Source: Streptomyces sp. NBC_01241
GTDB lineage: Bacteria; Actinomycetota; Actinomycetes; Streptomycetales; Streptomycetaceae
Reading direction: 5' to 3'
Assembly (NCBI RefSeq): GCF_041435435.1
Contig: NZ_CP108494.1
Coordinates: 5,056,501 to 5,120,500 of the forward strand
DNA length: 64,000 bases
This document shows, piece after piece, positions 24,868 through 32,206 of the stretch (positions within the stretch are counted from its first letter, which is position 1; the number at the start of each line of letters is the position of its first letter). A program made the translations under genes and the position numbers. The notes under the pieces are model-generated. The model was not told the DNA's origin, did not search any database, and saw only the letters and a list, made by a program, of their open reading frames with translations.

Positions 24868-26094
24868 TCAGGCCTTGGCCTCGCCCAGCAGCTTCTGGAG
24901 CCGCGAGACGCCCTCGACGAGGTCGTCGTCGCCCAGGGCGTACGAGAGCCGCAGGTAGCCCGGCGTACCGAAGGCCTCGCCCGGTACGACCGCGACCTCG
25001 GCCTCGTCCAGGATCAGCGCCGCCAGCTCGACCGAGGTGGCCGGACGCTTGCCGCGGATCTCCTTGCCGAGCAGTTCCTTGACCGAGGGGTACGCGTAGA
25101 ACGCGCCCTCGGGCTCCGGGCACAGCACGCCGTCGATCTCGTTGAGCATCCGGACGATCGTCTGCCGGCGCCGGTCGAAGGCGGTCCGCATCTCGGCGAC
25201 CGCGTCCAGGTCCCCGGAGACGGCGGCCAGCGCGGCGACCTGGGCGACGTTGGAGACGTTGGACGTGGCGTGCGACTGCAGGTTGGTCGCGGCCTTGACC
25301 ACGTCCTTCGGGCCGATGAGCCAGCCCACGCGCCAGCCGGTCATCGCGTACGTCTTGGCGACGCCGTTGACCACGACGCACTTGTCGCGCAGGGCGGGGA
25401 CGAGCGCGGGCAGCGAGGTGAACTTCGCGTCGCCGTAGACCAGGTGCTCGTAGATCTCGTCGGTGAGCACCCACAGGCCGTGCTCGACGGCCCACTCGCC
25501 GATCGCCTTGGCGTCGGCCTCGCTGTACACCGCACCGGTCGGGTTCGACGGGGAGACGAACAGGACGACCTTCGTGCGCTCGGTGCGCGCGGCCTCCAGC
25601 TGCTCGACGGAGACCCGGTAGCCGGTGGTCTCGTCGGCCACGACCTCCACCGGGACACCGCCGGCGAGACGGATCGACTCGGGGTACGTGGTCCAGTACG
25701 GCGCCGGGACGATGACCTCGTCGCCCGGGTCGAGGATCGCGGCGAACGCCTCGTAGATGGCCTGCTTGCCACCGTTGGTCACCAGGATCTGGGAGGTGTC
25801 GACCTCGTAGCCGGAGTCGCGCAGCGTCTTCTCCGCAATGGCGGTCTTGAGCTCCGGAAGGCCTCCCGCCGGGGTGTAGCGGTGGTACTTCGGGTTGCGG
25901 CAGGCCTCGACCGCGGCCTCGACGATGTAACCGGGGGTGGGGAAGTCGGGCTCACCGGCACCGAAGCCGATCACCGGACGACCGGCGGCCTTGAGGGCCT
26001 TGGCCTTGGCGTCGACGGCGAGGGTGGCGGACTCGGAGATTGCACCGATGCGGGCGGAGACCCGGCGCTCGGACGGAGAAGTTGCAGCGCTCAT
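24868..26094 (-). CDS. aspC: aspartate aminotransferase (class I PLP-dependent)
   Basis: 408 residues from the ATG at 26094 (MSAATSPSERRVSARIGAIS); a second ATG three codons upstream is possible. PLP-binding lysine in VVNGVAKTYAMTGWRVGWL, the substrate/cofactor region VLFVSPSNPTGAVYSE, and LTDEIYEHLVYGDAKF identify the I-gamma aminotransferase group. GFGAGEPDFPTPGYIVEAA and YHRYTPAGGLPELK are the N-terminal signatures. It interconverts aspartate/2-oxoglutarate and oxaloacetate/glutamate. It is divergent from tRNA-Trp. Confidence 0.93.
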   Translation of the reverse strand: MSAATSPSERRVSARIGAISESATLAVDAKAKALKAAGRPVIGFGAGEPDFPTPGYIVEAAVEACRNPKYHRYTPAGGLPELKTAIAEKTLRDSGYEVDTSQILVTNGGKQAIYEAFAAILDPGDEVIVPAPYWTTYPESIRLAGGVPVEVVADETTGYRVSVEQLEAARTERTKVVLFVSPSNPTGAVYSEADAKAIGEWAVEHGLWVLTDEIYEHLVYGDAKFTSLPALVPALRDKCVVVNGVAKTYAMTGWRVGWLIGPKDVVKAATNLQSHATSNVSNVAQVAALAAVSGDLDAVAEMRTAFDRRRQTIVRMLNEIDGVLCPEPEGAFYAYPSVKELLGKEIRGKRPATSVELAALILDEAEVAVVPGEAFGTPGYLRLSYALGDDDLVEGVSRLQKLLGEAKA

Positions 26095-26206
26095 GGCCCC
26101 CATGGTCCCAGACCGCGATCCCTGTCGGCACAGGGGTTTCAGGGACCGGACAGGACTCGGACAGCATGCGGACAACAAGCGAGCAGGAGTTGTCGGGAGC
26201 TATCTG

Positions 26207-26236
26207 TTCGACGCCGGGCCGCTGAACACGTACACT
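26207..26236 (+). promoter_or_regulatory. probable promoter upstream of tRNA-Trp/secE
   Basis: TTCGAC at 26207-26212, 18-base spacer, TACACT at 26231-26236. It lies 84 bases before the tRNA in a 225-base divergent region; no competing gene lies between. Confidence 0.45.
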
Positions 26237-26319
26237 CACCTGTCGTTGGCCTTCACCAGCCACATCGTTCTCGCACCCGGAGCATCCGGGAAGATGCGGT
26301 AGGTTGGTGGAAACCACAA

Positions 26320-26392
26320 AGGGTCGTAGCTCAATTGGTAGAGCACTGGTCTCCAAAACCAGCGGTTGGGGGTTCAAGTCCCTCCGGCCCTG
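26320..26392 (+). tRNA. tRNA-Trp (CCA)
   Basis: 73 bases. Acceptor AGGGTCG (26320-26326) pairs with CGGCCCT (26385-26391, one G-T pair), discriminator G. The anticodon arm ACTGGTCTCCAAAACCAG gives CCA. The order tRNA-Trp, secE, nusG is conserved across actinobacteria. Confidence 0.96.
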
Positions 26393-26498
26393 CTACACAC
26401 TCCCTCGCCAGGAAGTGTGCGCATGTACGTACTTCAATGCACCGCCGTGCGGCTCCACCGGGCGCGGCACGGCCATGACCCGGAATCAGGTGAGAAGC

Positions 26499-26786
26499 GT
26501 GACGGACGCCGTGGGCTCCATCGACATGCCTGATGCCGAGGATGAAGTACCTGAGTCGAAGAAGAAGACTCGGAAGGGCGGCAAGCGCGGAAAGAAGGGC
26601 CCTCTGGGTCGTCTCGCGCTGTTCTACCGCCAGATCGTCGCCGAGTTGCGCAAGGTTGTCTGGCCGACTCGTAATCAGCTGACGACGTACACCACCGTGG
26701 TGATTGTCTTCGTCGTCGTCATGATCGGTCTGGTGACCGTGATTGACTTCGGGTTCCAGCGGGTCGTGAAGTACGTCTTCGGCTGA
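26499..26786 (+). CDS. secE: preprotein translocase subunit SecE
   Basis: 95 residues from GTG 26499 (MTDAVGSIDMPDAEDEVPES), preceded by AGGTGAG at 26489-26495. The conserved amphipathic segment FYRQIVAELRKVVWPTRNQL and the single membrane helix TVVIVFVVVMIGLVTVIDFG are those of SecE, which clamps SecY in the Sec translocon. The N-terminal 40 residues are charged (KKKTRKGGKRGKKG), as in other streptomycetes. Confidence 0.95.
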   Translation: MTDAVGSIDMPDAEDEVPESKKKTRKGGKRGKKGPLGRLALFYRQIVAELRKVVWPTRNQLTTYTTVVIVFVVVMIGLVTVIDFGFQRVVKYVFG

Positions 26787-26795
26787 TCCCGCGGA

Positions 26796-26814
26796 GGGCG
26801 CCTCATGGGCGCCC
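26796..26814 (+). terminator. short hairpin between secE and nusG
   Basis: GGGCGCC (26796-26802) and GGCGCCC (26808-26814) with a 5-base loop, then CTTTCG. It could partially terminate or attenuate read-through into nusG. Confidence 0.5.
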
Positions 26815-26859
26815 CTTTCGCATGTTCCACCCATTTGTATCCAGGAAGAAGCAGCCACC

Positions 26860-27756
26860 GTGTCTGACCCGAACCTGAACGACGCCGTCGAGCCGACGGC
26901 GGGCGCCTTCGAGTCCGCCGAGGACGAGCTCGACATCGTCGAGGCGGCGGACGCCGAGGAGCCGGACCAGGCGGAAGCTGCCGACGCCGCCGCAGGTGAG
27001 CCCGCCGAGCAGGCGGCCCTGCACACCGAGGACGACGACGAGGCCGCCGAGGCCGAGGATGGTTCCGAGGGCGACGAGCCCGCCGAGCCCGCCGAGGCCG
27101 ACGAGGAAGCCGCGGAGGAGGCCGAGCCGGCCGCCCCCGTCGACGCCGTCACGGCCCTGCGCGAGGAACTGCGCGGCCTTCCCGGCGAGTGGTACGTCAT
27201 CCACACGTACGCCGGTTACGAGAAGCGCGTGAAGGCCAACCTGGAGCAGCGCGCCGTCTCGCTCAACGTCGAGGACTTCATCTACCAGGCCGAAGTGCCC
27301 GAGGAAGAGATCGTCCAGATCAAGAACGGCGAGCGCAAGAACGTCCGCCAGAACAAGCTGCCGGGCTACGTCCTGGTGCGCATGGACCTGACGAACGAGT
27401 CCTGGGGCGTCGTCCGCAACACTCCCGGCGTCACCGGCTTCGTGGGCAACGCCTACGACCCGTACCCGCTGACGCTCGACGAGATCGTCAAGATGCTCGC
27501 CCCGGAGGCCGAGGAGCGGGCCGCCCGCGAGGCCGCCGAAGCCGAGGGCAAGCCGGTTCCGTCCCGCAAGGTCGAGGTGCAGGTGCTCGACTTCGAGGTG
27601 GGCGACTCGGTCACCGTCACCGACGGCCCGTTCGCGACGCTGCAGGCGACGATCAACGAGATCAACGCCGACTCGAAGAAGGTCAAGGGTCTCGTCGAGA
27701 TCTTCGGCCGCGAGACCCCGGTCGAGCTCAGCTTCGATCAGATCCAGAAGAACTAG
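26860..27756 (+). CDS. nusG: transcription termination/antitermination factor NusG
   Basis: 298 residues, against about 180 in E. coli. The first 105 residues are a very acidic Asp/Glu/Ala region without structure; the NGN domain then starts at GEWYVIHTYAGYEKRVKANL (about residue 110), with NKLPGYVLVRMDLTNESWGV, NTPGVTGFVGNAYDPYPLT and the KOW domain VGDSVTVTDGPFATLQATIN near residue 247. NusG binds RNA polymerase and modulates pausing and Rho. The acidic extension is typical of Streptomyces NusG, with unknown role. GTG start; the RBS is AGGAAGAAG at 26841-26849. Confidence 0.95.
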   Translation: MSDPNLNDAVEPTAGAFESAEDELDIVEAADAEEPDQAEAADAAAGEPAEQAALHTEDDDEAAEAEDGSEGDEPAEPAEADEEAAEEAEPAAPVDAVTALREELRGLPGEWYVIHTYAGYEKRVKANLEQRAVSLNVEDFIYQAEVPEEEIVQIKNGERKNVRQNKLPGYVLVRMDLTNESWGVVRNTPGVTGFVGNAYDPYPLTLDEIVKMLAPEAEERAAREAAEAEGKPVPSRKVEVQVLDFEVGDSVTVTDGPFATLQATINEINADSKKVKGLVEIFGRETPVELSFDQIQKN

Positions 27757-27791
27757 CGGCTTTCCGCCAGATTCTGGACACATGCCTACCC

Positions 27792-27837
27792 AGCAGGTCA
27801 GACCGGCTCCACGGCCGGTCTGACCTGCTCGGTTTTT
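27792..27837 (+). terminator. intrinsic terminator after nusG
   Basis: A perfect 16-bp stem (27792-27807 with 27814-27829) and 6-base loop, followed within 3 bases by TTTTT. It separates secE-nusG from rplK-rplA. Confidence 0.92.
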
Positions 27838-27932
27838 GGTCGCGCAGCCATACCCGTTATCGTTGTGCGGTATGCCTCCATCCGGATGACCGGATGGCGG
27901 CGAAAAACTCTCACTAGGACCCGGAGAGAGCA

Positions 27933-28367
27933 ATGCCTCCCAAGAAGAAGAAGGTCACGGGGCTTATCAAGCTCCAGATCAACGCCGGTGCGGCCAACCC
28001 GGCCCCGCCGGTCGGCCCCGCGCTCGGCCAGCACGGCGTCAACATCATGGAGTTCTGCAAGGCCTACAACGCCGCGACCGAGTCGCAGCGTGGCATGGTC
28101 GTGCCGGTGGAGATCACGGTCTACGAGGACCGCTCCTTCACCTTCGTCACCAAGACTCCGCCGGCCGCGAAGCTGATCCTCAAGGCCGCGGGCGTGGACA
28201 AGGGCTCCGGCGAGCCGCACAAGACCAAGGTCGCCAAGCTGACGGCTGCCCAGGTCCGTGAGATCGCCACGACGAAGCTCCCCGACCTGAACGCCAACGA
28301 CCTCGACGCCGCGTCGAAGATCATCGCTGGCACCGCCCGTTCCATGGGCATCACGGTCGAAGGCTGA
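27933..28367 (+). CDS. rplK: 50S ribosomal protein L11
   Basis: 144 residues. [20 protein letters not shown] followed by [17 protein letters not shown] is the L11 N-terminal signature, and SMGITVEG the C-terminal one. L11 binds 23S rRNA at the GTPase centre and is the target site region of thiostrepton; it is also needed for RelA-type stringent response. AGGACCCGGAGAGAG precedes the ATG. It forms an operon with rplA. Confidence 0.97.
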
Positions 28368-28448
28368 TTCAGCCCCTCACGTCCTCAGTGGTAGGGCCAA
28401 GCGCTGGCCCGCACCACGACTCCACACCCTGAAACCACAGGAGCAGAA

Positions 28449-29171
28449 GTGAAGCGCAGCAAGAACCTCCGCGCTGCGGACGCCAAGGTCGACCGGGCGC
28501 GCAACTACGCCCCGCTCGAGGCCGTCCGTCTCGCCAAGGAGACCGCCTCCACCAAGTTCGACGGCACCGTCGAGGTCGCGTTCTGCCTGGGTGTCGACCC
28601 TCGCAAGGCCGACCAGATGGTCCGTGGCACCGTGAACCTCCCGCACGGCACCGGCAAGACCGCCCGGGTCCTGGTCTTCGCGACCGGTGACCGTGCTGCG
28701 GCCGCGGAAGCCGCGGGCGCCGACATCGTCGGCGCCGACGAGCTCATCGACGAGGTGGCGAAGGGCCGTCTGGACTTCGACGCCGTCGTCGCCACCCCGG
28801 ACCTCATGGGCAAGGTCGGCCGCCTCGGCCGGGTGCTCGGTCCGCGTGGTCTGATGCCGAACCCGAAGACCGGCACCGTCACCCCCGACGTCGTGAAGGC
28901 TGTCAACGACATCAAGGGCGGCAAGATCGAGTTCCGCGTCGACAAGCACTCGAACCTGCACTTCATCATCGGCAAGGTCTCGTTCGACGACACCAAGCTG
29001 GTGGAGAACTACGCAGCGGCGCTGGAGGAGATCCTCCGTCTGAAGCCGTCCGCCGCCAAGGGCCGCTACATCAAGAAGGCCACCCTGGCCACCACGATGG
29101 GCCCCGGCATCCCGCTGGACGCCAACCGCACCCGTAACCTCCTCGTCGAGGAGGACCCGGCCTCCGTCTGA
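28449..29171 (+). CDS. rplA: 50S ribosomal protein L1
   Basis: 240 residues from GTG 28449 (MKRSKNLRAADAKVDRARNY). LGPRGLMPNPKTGTVTPDV and the following IEFRVDKHSNLHFIIGKVSF are the L1 signatures. L1 forms the mobile stalk by the E site and commonly represses its own operon. The 81-base gap to rplK contains no terminator, so they are co-transcribed. Confidence 0.97.
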   Translation: MKRSKNLRAADAKVDRARNYAPLEAVRLAKETASTKFDGTVEVAFCLGVDPRKADQMVRGTVNLPHGTGKTARVLVFATGDRAAAAEAAGADIVGADELIDEVAKGRLDFDAVVATPDLMGKVGRLGRVLGPRGLMPNPKTGTVTPDVVKAVNDIKGGKIEFRVDKHSNLHFIIGKVSFDDTKLVENYAAALEEILRLKPSAAKGRYIKKATLATTMGPGIPLDANRTRNLLVEEDPASV

Positions 29172-29212
29172 GCCCCAGCGCTCGGCAGCAAGCCGCGTCA
29201 CGTGTGACATTG

Positions 29213-29247
29213 ACGGGCCCCGCAACCTTTCGAGGTGCGGGGCCCGT
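29213..29247 (+). terminator. terminator after rplA
   Basis: ACGGGCCCCGCA (29213-29224) pairs perfectly with TGCGGGGCCCGT (29236-29247), 11-base loop; 41 bases after the rplA stop. Confidence 0.8.
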
Positions 29248-29333
29248 CCTCGTATCCGTACGTAGCCGGTGGCTGTGTCGGAGCTGTGCGTTAGCGTGAG
29301 GCTCCGAGAGCCGAACGAGGGGTGGAAGCGGAC

Positions 29334-30236
29334 ATGAGGACCAGTACCGTGCGACGCGTGGGTCTGTCGGTAGCGGTGGCGGCGGCATTGACGTCGGTCG
29401 CGGCCTGCGGCGGATCGGACGACAAGGGCGGGGACAACCGCGGCAGCGCCGTGGTGAAGGCCGACCCGATAGCCGCGTTGCTCGATGTGCAGAAGAAGAC
29501 CGGTGGGGAGAGCTCGGCGAAGGTCGAGGGCACCACGCAGATGGGCGCCATCATGTCCATGAAGCAGACCGGCACCATCGACTGGACCGACGGTCTCACC
29601 GGCACCATGGAGATCACGTACACCGGCGGCACCATGGCGGACGCCATGAAGCAGAACGGTGGTACGGGCGCCATGCAGGCCCGCTATTTCAAGGACGGCT
29701 ACGCCGTCAACATGGGCGAGGCCTTCGCCAGGCAGGCCGGCGGCAAGCACTGGATCAACTATGCCTACGCCGACCTCGCCAAGCTCGCCGGCGCCTCCGG
29801 CGAGGCGATGAAGCAGCAGATGCAGAACACCACCCCCGACCAGGGTGTGAAGTCCCTGCTGGCCTCCGGTGACGTGAAGAAGGTCGGCCAGGAGGACGTA
29901 CGCGGCGTGTCCACCACGCACTACTCCGGCACTGTCGACGTCGCCGCGCTGACCGCGAAGAACTCCAGGCTCGACGCCGACCAGCTCGACCAGCTGAAAA
30001 AGCAGCTGAACGACGCCGGGATCACCACGGAGCAGGTCGACATCTGGGTCGACGAGAACGATCTGCTGGTCAAGAAGACCGAGCGCGGCCAGATGAAGAC
30101 CGGCGAGCTGAATTCGACGGTGTACTACAGCGACTACGGCACGAAGGTCGCGGTCGAGGAGCCCCCGGCCAATGACACGGTGGATTTCACGGATCTCGTG
30201 AAGCAGCAGCAGGGTGCCGCCGGGGGAGCTGGCTGA
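29334..30236 (+). CDS. putative lipoprotein
   Basis: 300 residues from ATG 29334. A signal peptide with a lipobox is plain: RRVGLSVAVAAALTSVAAC-G, cleavage before Cys-25 or so. The mature part is a soluble, mostly beta-rich protein (DPIAALLDVQKKTGGESSAK, then alternating strands such as GTIDWTDGLTGTMEITYTGG), which resembles LolA/LppX-type lipoprotein carriers in layout; this is only a guess. It sits alone between the rplKA and rplJL operons, a position also occupied by a lipoprotein gene in other streptomycetes. Confidence 0.85.
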   Translation: MRTSTVRRVGLSVAVAAALTSVAACGGSDDKGGDNRGSAVVKADPIAALLDVQKKTGGESSAKVEGTTQMGAIMSMKQTGTIDWTDGLTGTMEITYTGGTMADAMKQNGGTGAMQARYFKDGYAVNMGEAFARQAGGKHWINYAYADLAKLAGASGEAMKQQMQNTTPDQGVKSLLASGDVKKVGQEDVRGVSTTHYSGTVDVAALTAKNSRLDADQLDQLKKQLNDAGITTEQVDIWVDENDLLVKKTERGQMKTGELNSTVYYSDYGTKVAVEEPPANDTVDFTDLVKQQQGAAGGAG

Positions 30237-30238
30237 GA

Positions 30239-30282
30239 CCGTCCGGCGACCGGGGTGTCGCAGTTCCCCGGTCGCCGGACGG
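30239..30282 (+). terminator. perfect 17-bp hairpin after the lipoprotein gene
   Basis: 30239-30255 pairs perfectly with 30266-30282 around a 10-base loop, starting 3 bases after the stop. No T-run. It insulates the rplJ promoter. Confidence 0.85.
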
Positions 30283-30317
30283 CCCGAACCTCCCGCACCG
30301 CCCGAACGGAGACGGAT

Positions 30318-30347
30318 TTGCCCGGCGCGACATCGGTCGCGTACTCT
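30318..30347 (+). promoter_or_regulatory. probable rplJL promoter
   Basis: TTGCCC at 30318-30323, 18-base spacer, TACTCT at 30342-30347. It matches a housekeeping promoter and would give a leader of about 205 bases before rplJ. Confidence 0.65.
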
Positions 30348-30353
30348 CCTACA

Positions 30354-30561
30354 GAAGCCAAAGACCGCTGGTCGTTGCTGCGCTCTCGCAAGAGGGAACA
30401 GCAACCGAAGGATCCGTCGAGTACGGGCGACCCGCGCAGGTGACTGTGGAAAGCTCCCGGACTTCGTTCGGTCGAGCTACGCCCTGGCGCCTGCGCCGGG
30501 GCGTTCGTCTTTCCCGGCCCCTTCTGAGCGGTCCTCATCACCCGGAAGGAGGCCGACGCTC
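30354..30561 (+). ncRNA. L10-type ribosomal protein leader (rplJ 5' UTR)
   Basis: A long leader between promoter and rplJ. Most bacteria regulate rplJL by binding of the L10-(L7/L12) complex to a kink-turn leader, and an element with unpaired purines (GAGGGAACAGCAACCGAAGGAT region, split here as GAGGGAACAG at 30390-30399 and CAACCGAAGG at 30401-30410) fits such a structure. A second hairpin CGCCTGCGCCGGGGCG lies at 30488-30503. Assignment rests on position and general resemblance; I could not fold it. Confidence 0.5.
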
Positions 30562-31092
30562 ATGGCAAGGCCCGACAAGGCTGCCGCGGTAGCCGAGCTG
30601 ACGGACCAGTTCCGCAGCTCGAACGCCGCCGTGCTGACCGAGTACCGGGGTCTCACCGTGGCGCAGCTCAAGACGCTGCGTCGTTCGCTCGGTGAGAACG
30701 CCCAGTACGCCGTGGTGAAGAACACGCTGACCAAGATTGCGGCCAACGAGGCCGGGATCACTTCGCTGGACGACCAGTTCACTGGTCCGACGGCGGTTGC
30801 CTTCATCACCGGTGACCCGGTGGAGTCGGCGAAGGGTCTTCGTGACTTCGCCAAGGACAACCCCAACCTCATCATCAAGGGCGGTGTCCTTGATGGTAAG
30901 GCGCTGACCGCGGATGAGATCAAGAAGCTCGCGGACCTCGAGTCCCGCGAGGTTCTGCTCGCCAAGCTGGCGGGCGCCATGAAGGGCAAGCAGACTCAGG
31001 CTGCTCAGGTCTTCCAGGCGCTCCCGTCGAAGTTCGTCCGCACCGCGGAGGCGCTTCGTGCCAAGCAGGCCGAGCAGGGCGGTGCCGAGTAA
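30562..31092 (+). CDS. rplJ: 50S ribosomal protein L10
   Basis: 176 residues from ATG 30562; GGAAGGAGG at 30544-30552 is the RBS. MARPDKAAAVAELTDQFRSS, AAVLTEYRGLTVAQLKTLR and KNTLTKIAANEAG are L10 signatures. L10 anchors the L7/L12 stalk dimers through its C-terminal helix (residues about 135-170). It is followed by rplL after 111 bases, the usual pair. Confidence 0.97.
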   Translation: MARPDKAAAVAELTDQFRSSNAAVLTEYRGLTVAQLKTLRRSLGENAQYAVVKNTLTKIAANEAGITSLDDQFTGPTAVAFITGDPVESAKGLRDFAKDNPNLIIKGGVLDGKALTADEIKKLADLESREVLLAKLAGAMKGKQTQAAQVFQALPSKFVRTAEALRAKQAEQGGAE

Positions 31093-31203
31093 TTCGGCTC
31101 GCGCAATGATCGTCGCCTGACTGGGCGACGGTCGCAGCGGGCCGAACGTACGCCCGCCTACATGTAACTCCGGCACCTGCCGAATTAGTGGAAGGACGCC
31201 ATC

Positions 31204-31587
31204 ATGGCGAAGCTGTCCCAGGACGACCTGCTCGCGCAGTTCGAAGAGATGACCCTCATCGAGCTCTCCGAGTTCGTGAAGGCCTTCGAGGAGAAGTTCG
31301 ACGTCACCGCCGCCGCTGCGGTCGCCGTCGCCGCCCCGGGTGCCCCCGGTGCCGCCGCTGAGGCCGTCGAGGAGCAGGACGAGTTCGACGTCATCCTCAC
31401 CGGCGCCGGCGAGAAGAAGATCCAGGTCATCAAGGTCGTGCGTGAGCTGACCTCGCTGGGTCTGAAGGAGGCCAAGGACCTCGTCGACGGCACCCCGAAG
31501 CCGGTCCTCGAGAAGGTCGCCAAGGAGGCCGCCGAGAAGGCTGCCGAGTCCCTCAAGGCCGCCGGCGCTTCCGTCGAGGTCAAGTGA
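31204..31587 (+). CDS. rplL: 50S ribosomal protein L7/L12
   Basis: 127 residues. The N-terminal dimer domain (KLSQDDLLAQFEEMTLIELS), Ala/Pro hinge (AAAAVAVAAPGAPGAAAEAV) and C-terminal factor-binding domain (EKKIQVIKVVRELTSLGLKE, AKDLVDGTPKPVLE) are in normal order. It recruits translational GTPases such as the EF-G and EF-Tu encoded 10 kb downstream. RBS GGAAGGA precedes the ATG. Confidence 0.97.
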   Translation: MAKLSQDDLLAQFEEMTLIELSEFVKAFEEKFDVTAAAAVAVAAPGAPGAAAEAVEEQDEFDVILTGAGEKKIQVIKVVRELTSLGLKEAKDLVDGTPKPVLEKVAKEAAEKAAESLKAAGASVEVK

Positions 31588-31643
31588 CTCAAGGAGTCCG
31601 CTGACTCCTCCTGACTGCCCGTGCCGCACGGCACGGGCGTCAA

Positions 31644-31687
31644 ACGACGAAGGGCGATCACCCATCCGGGTGGTCGCCCTTCGTCGT
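31644..31687 (+). terminator. terminator after rplL
   Basis: A 20-bp stem, 31644-31663 with 31668-31687 (one G-T pair) and a 4-base loop, 57 bases after rplL. It ends in CGT, not a T-run. It separates rplJL from rpoBC. Confidence 0.88.
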
Positions 31688-31993
31688 ACCCGCGACGGCT
31701 GCCTTGCTCTTCCTGCGGCGACGAGTATGGTGATCATCGCCGTTGCCTCTAGGGGCCGGCCGTCCGGCGCCGGGAGGTGGCCGGGTGAGGGCACCGCGGC
31801 ATTGTCCCGGCAGGGGGGCCTTGACGAACGGCACGAGGCGCGCAATTCTCAGGACGCGTCGTCACAACGGTCCGAATCCGAGGCATGGATCGTGGACGAA
31901 GAGGGCAGTAATGAAGAGCGCACCGCGCGCACCGGCTAGTCATAGGTGTTGAGAACAGCTGTTGAGAGCTACGTGGGTCTCTGAGAACCCCGA

Positions 31994-32023
31994 CTGGACA
32001 TCAGTGTGCCGTTTGGCTACACT
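31994..32023 (+). promoter_or_regulatory. rpoB: probable rpoBC promoter, in a 519-base non-coding region
   Basis: CTGGAC (31994-31999), 18-base spacer, TACACT (32018-32023), which would give a leader of about 177 bases. The rest of 31688-32206 has no credible gene. The leader contains a stem-loop, TCTGA (32104-32108) with TCAGA (32129-32133), enclosing GGCCG-TTTT-CGGCC (32112-32125). Repeated TTGAGA hexamers just upstream could be alternative -35 elements. Confidence 0.55.
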
Positions 32024-32206
32024 GACCCTTTGCGCTGCCTGTTAGCTGCCTCCTGCCCGTCACCAGAGGCATGCCCACGCTTGAGCACCCATGACCGACC
32101 GTCTCTGACGTGGCCGTTTTCGGCCGAATCAGAAACAGACCGTCTCCGTGTCCAGCTTGGGACCGGTACGCGCGTAGTGAGTCCGAGCCCTCGGAAGGAC
32201 CCCCTC

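Noticed and set aside
26304..26498. A longer SecE with a start inside tRNA-Trp
   Set aside because: The upstream extension would translate part of the tRNA; the GTG at 26499 gives the known SecE N-terminus and has an RBS.
31694..32100. Small open frames in the rpoB upstream region
   Set aside because: They overlap the terminator and promoter and have no supporting motif; they arise from high GC.
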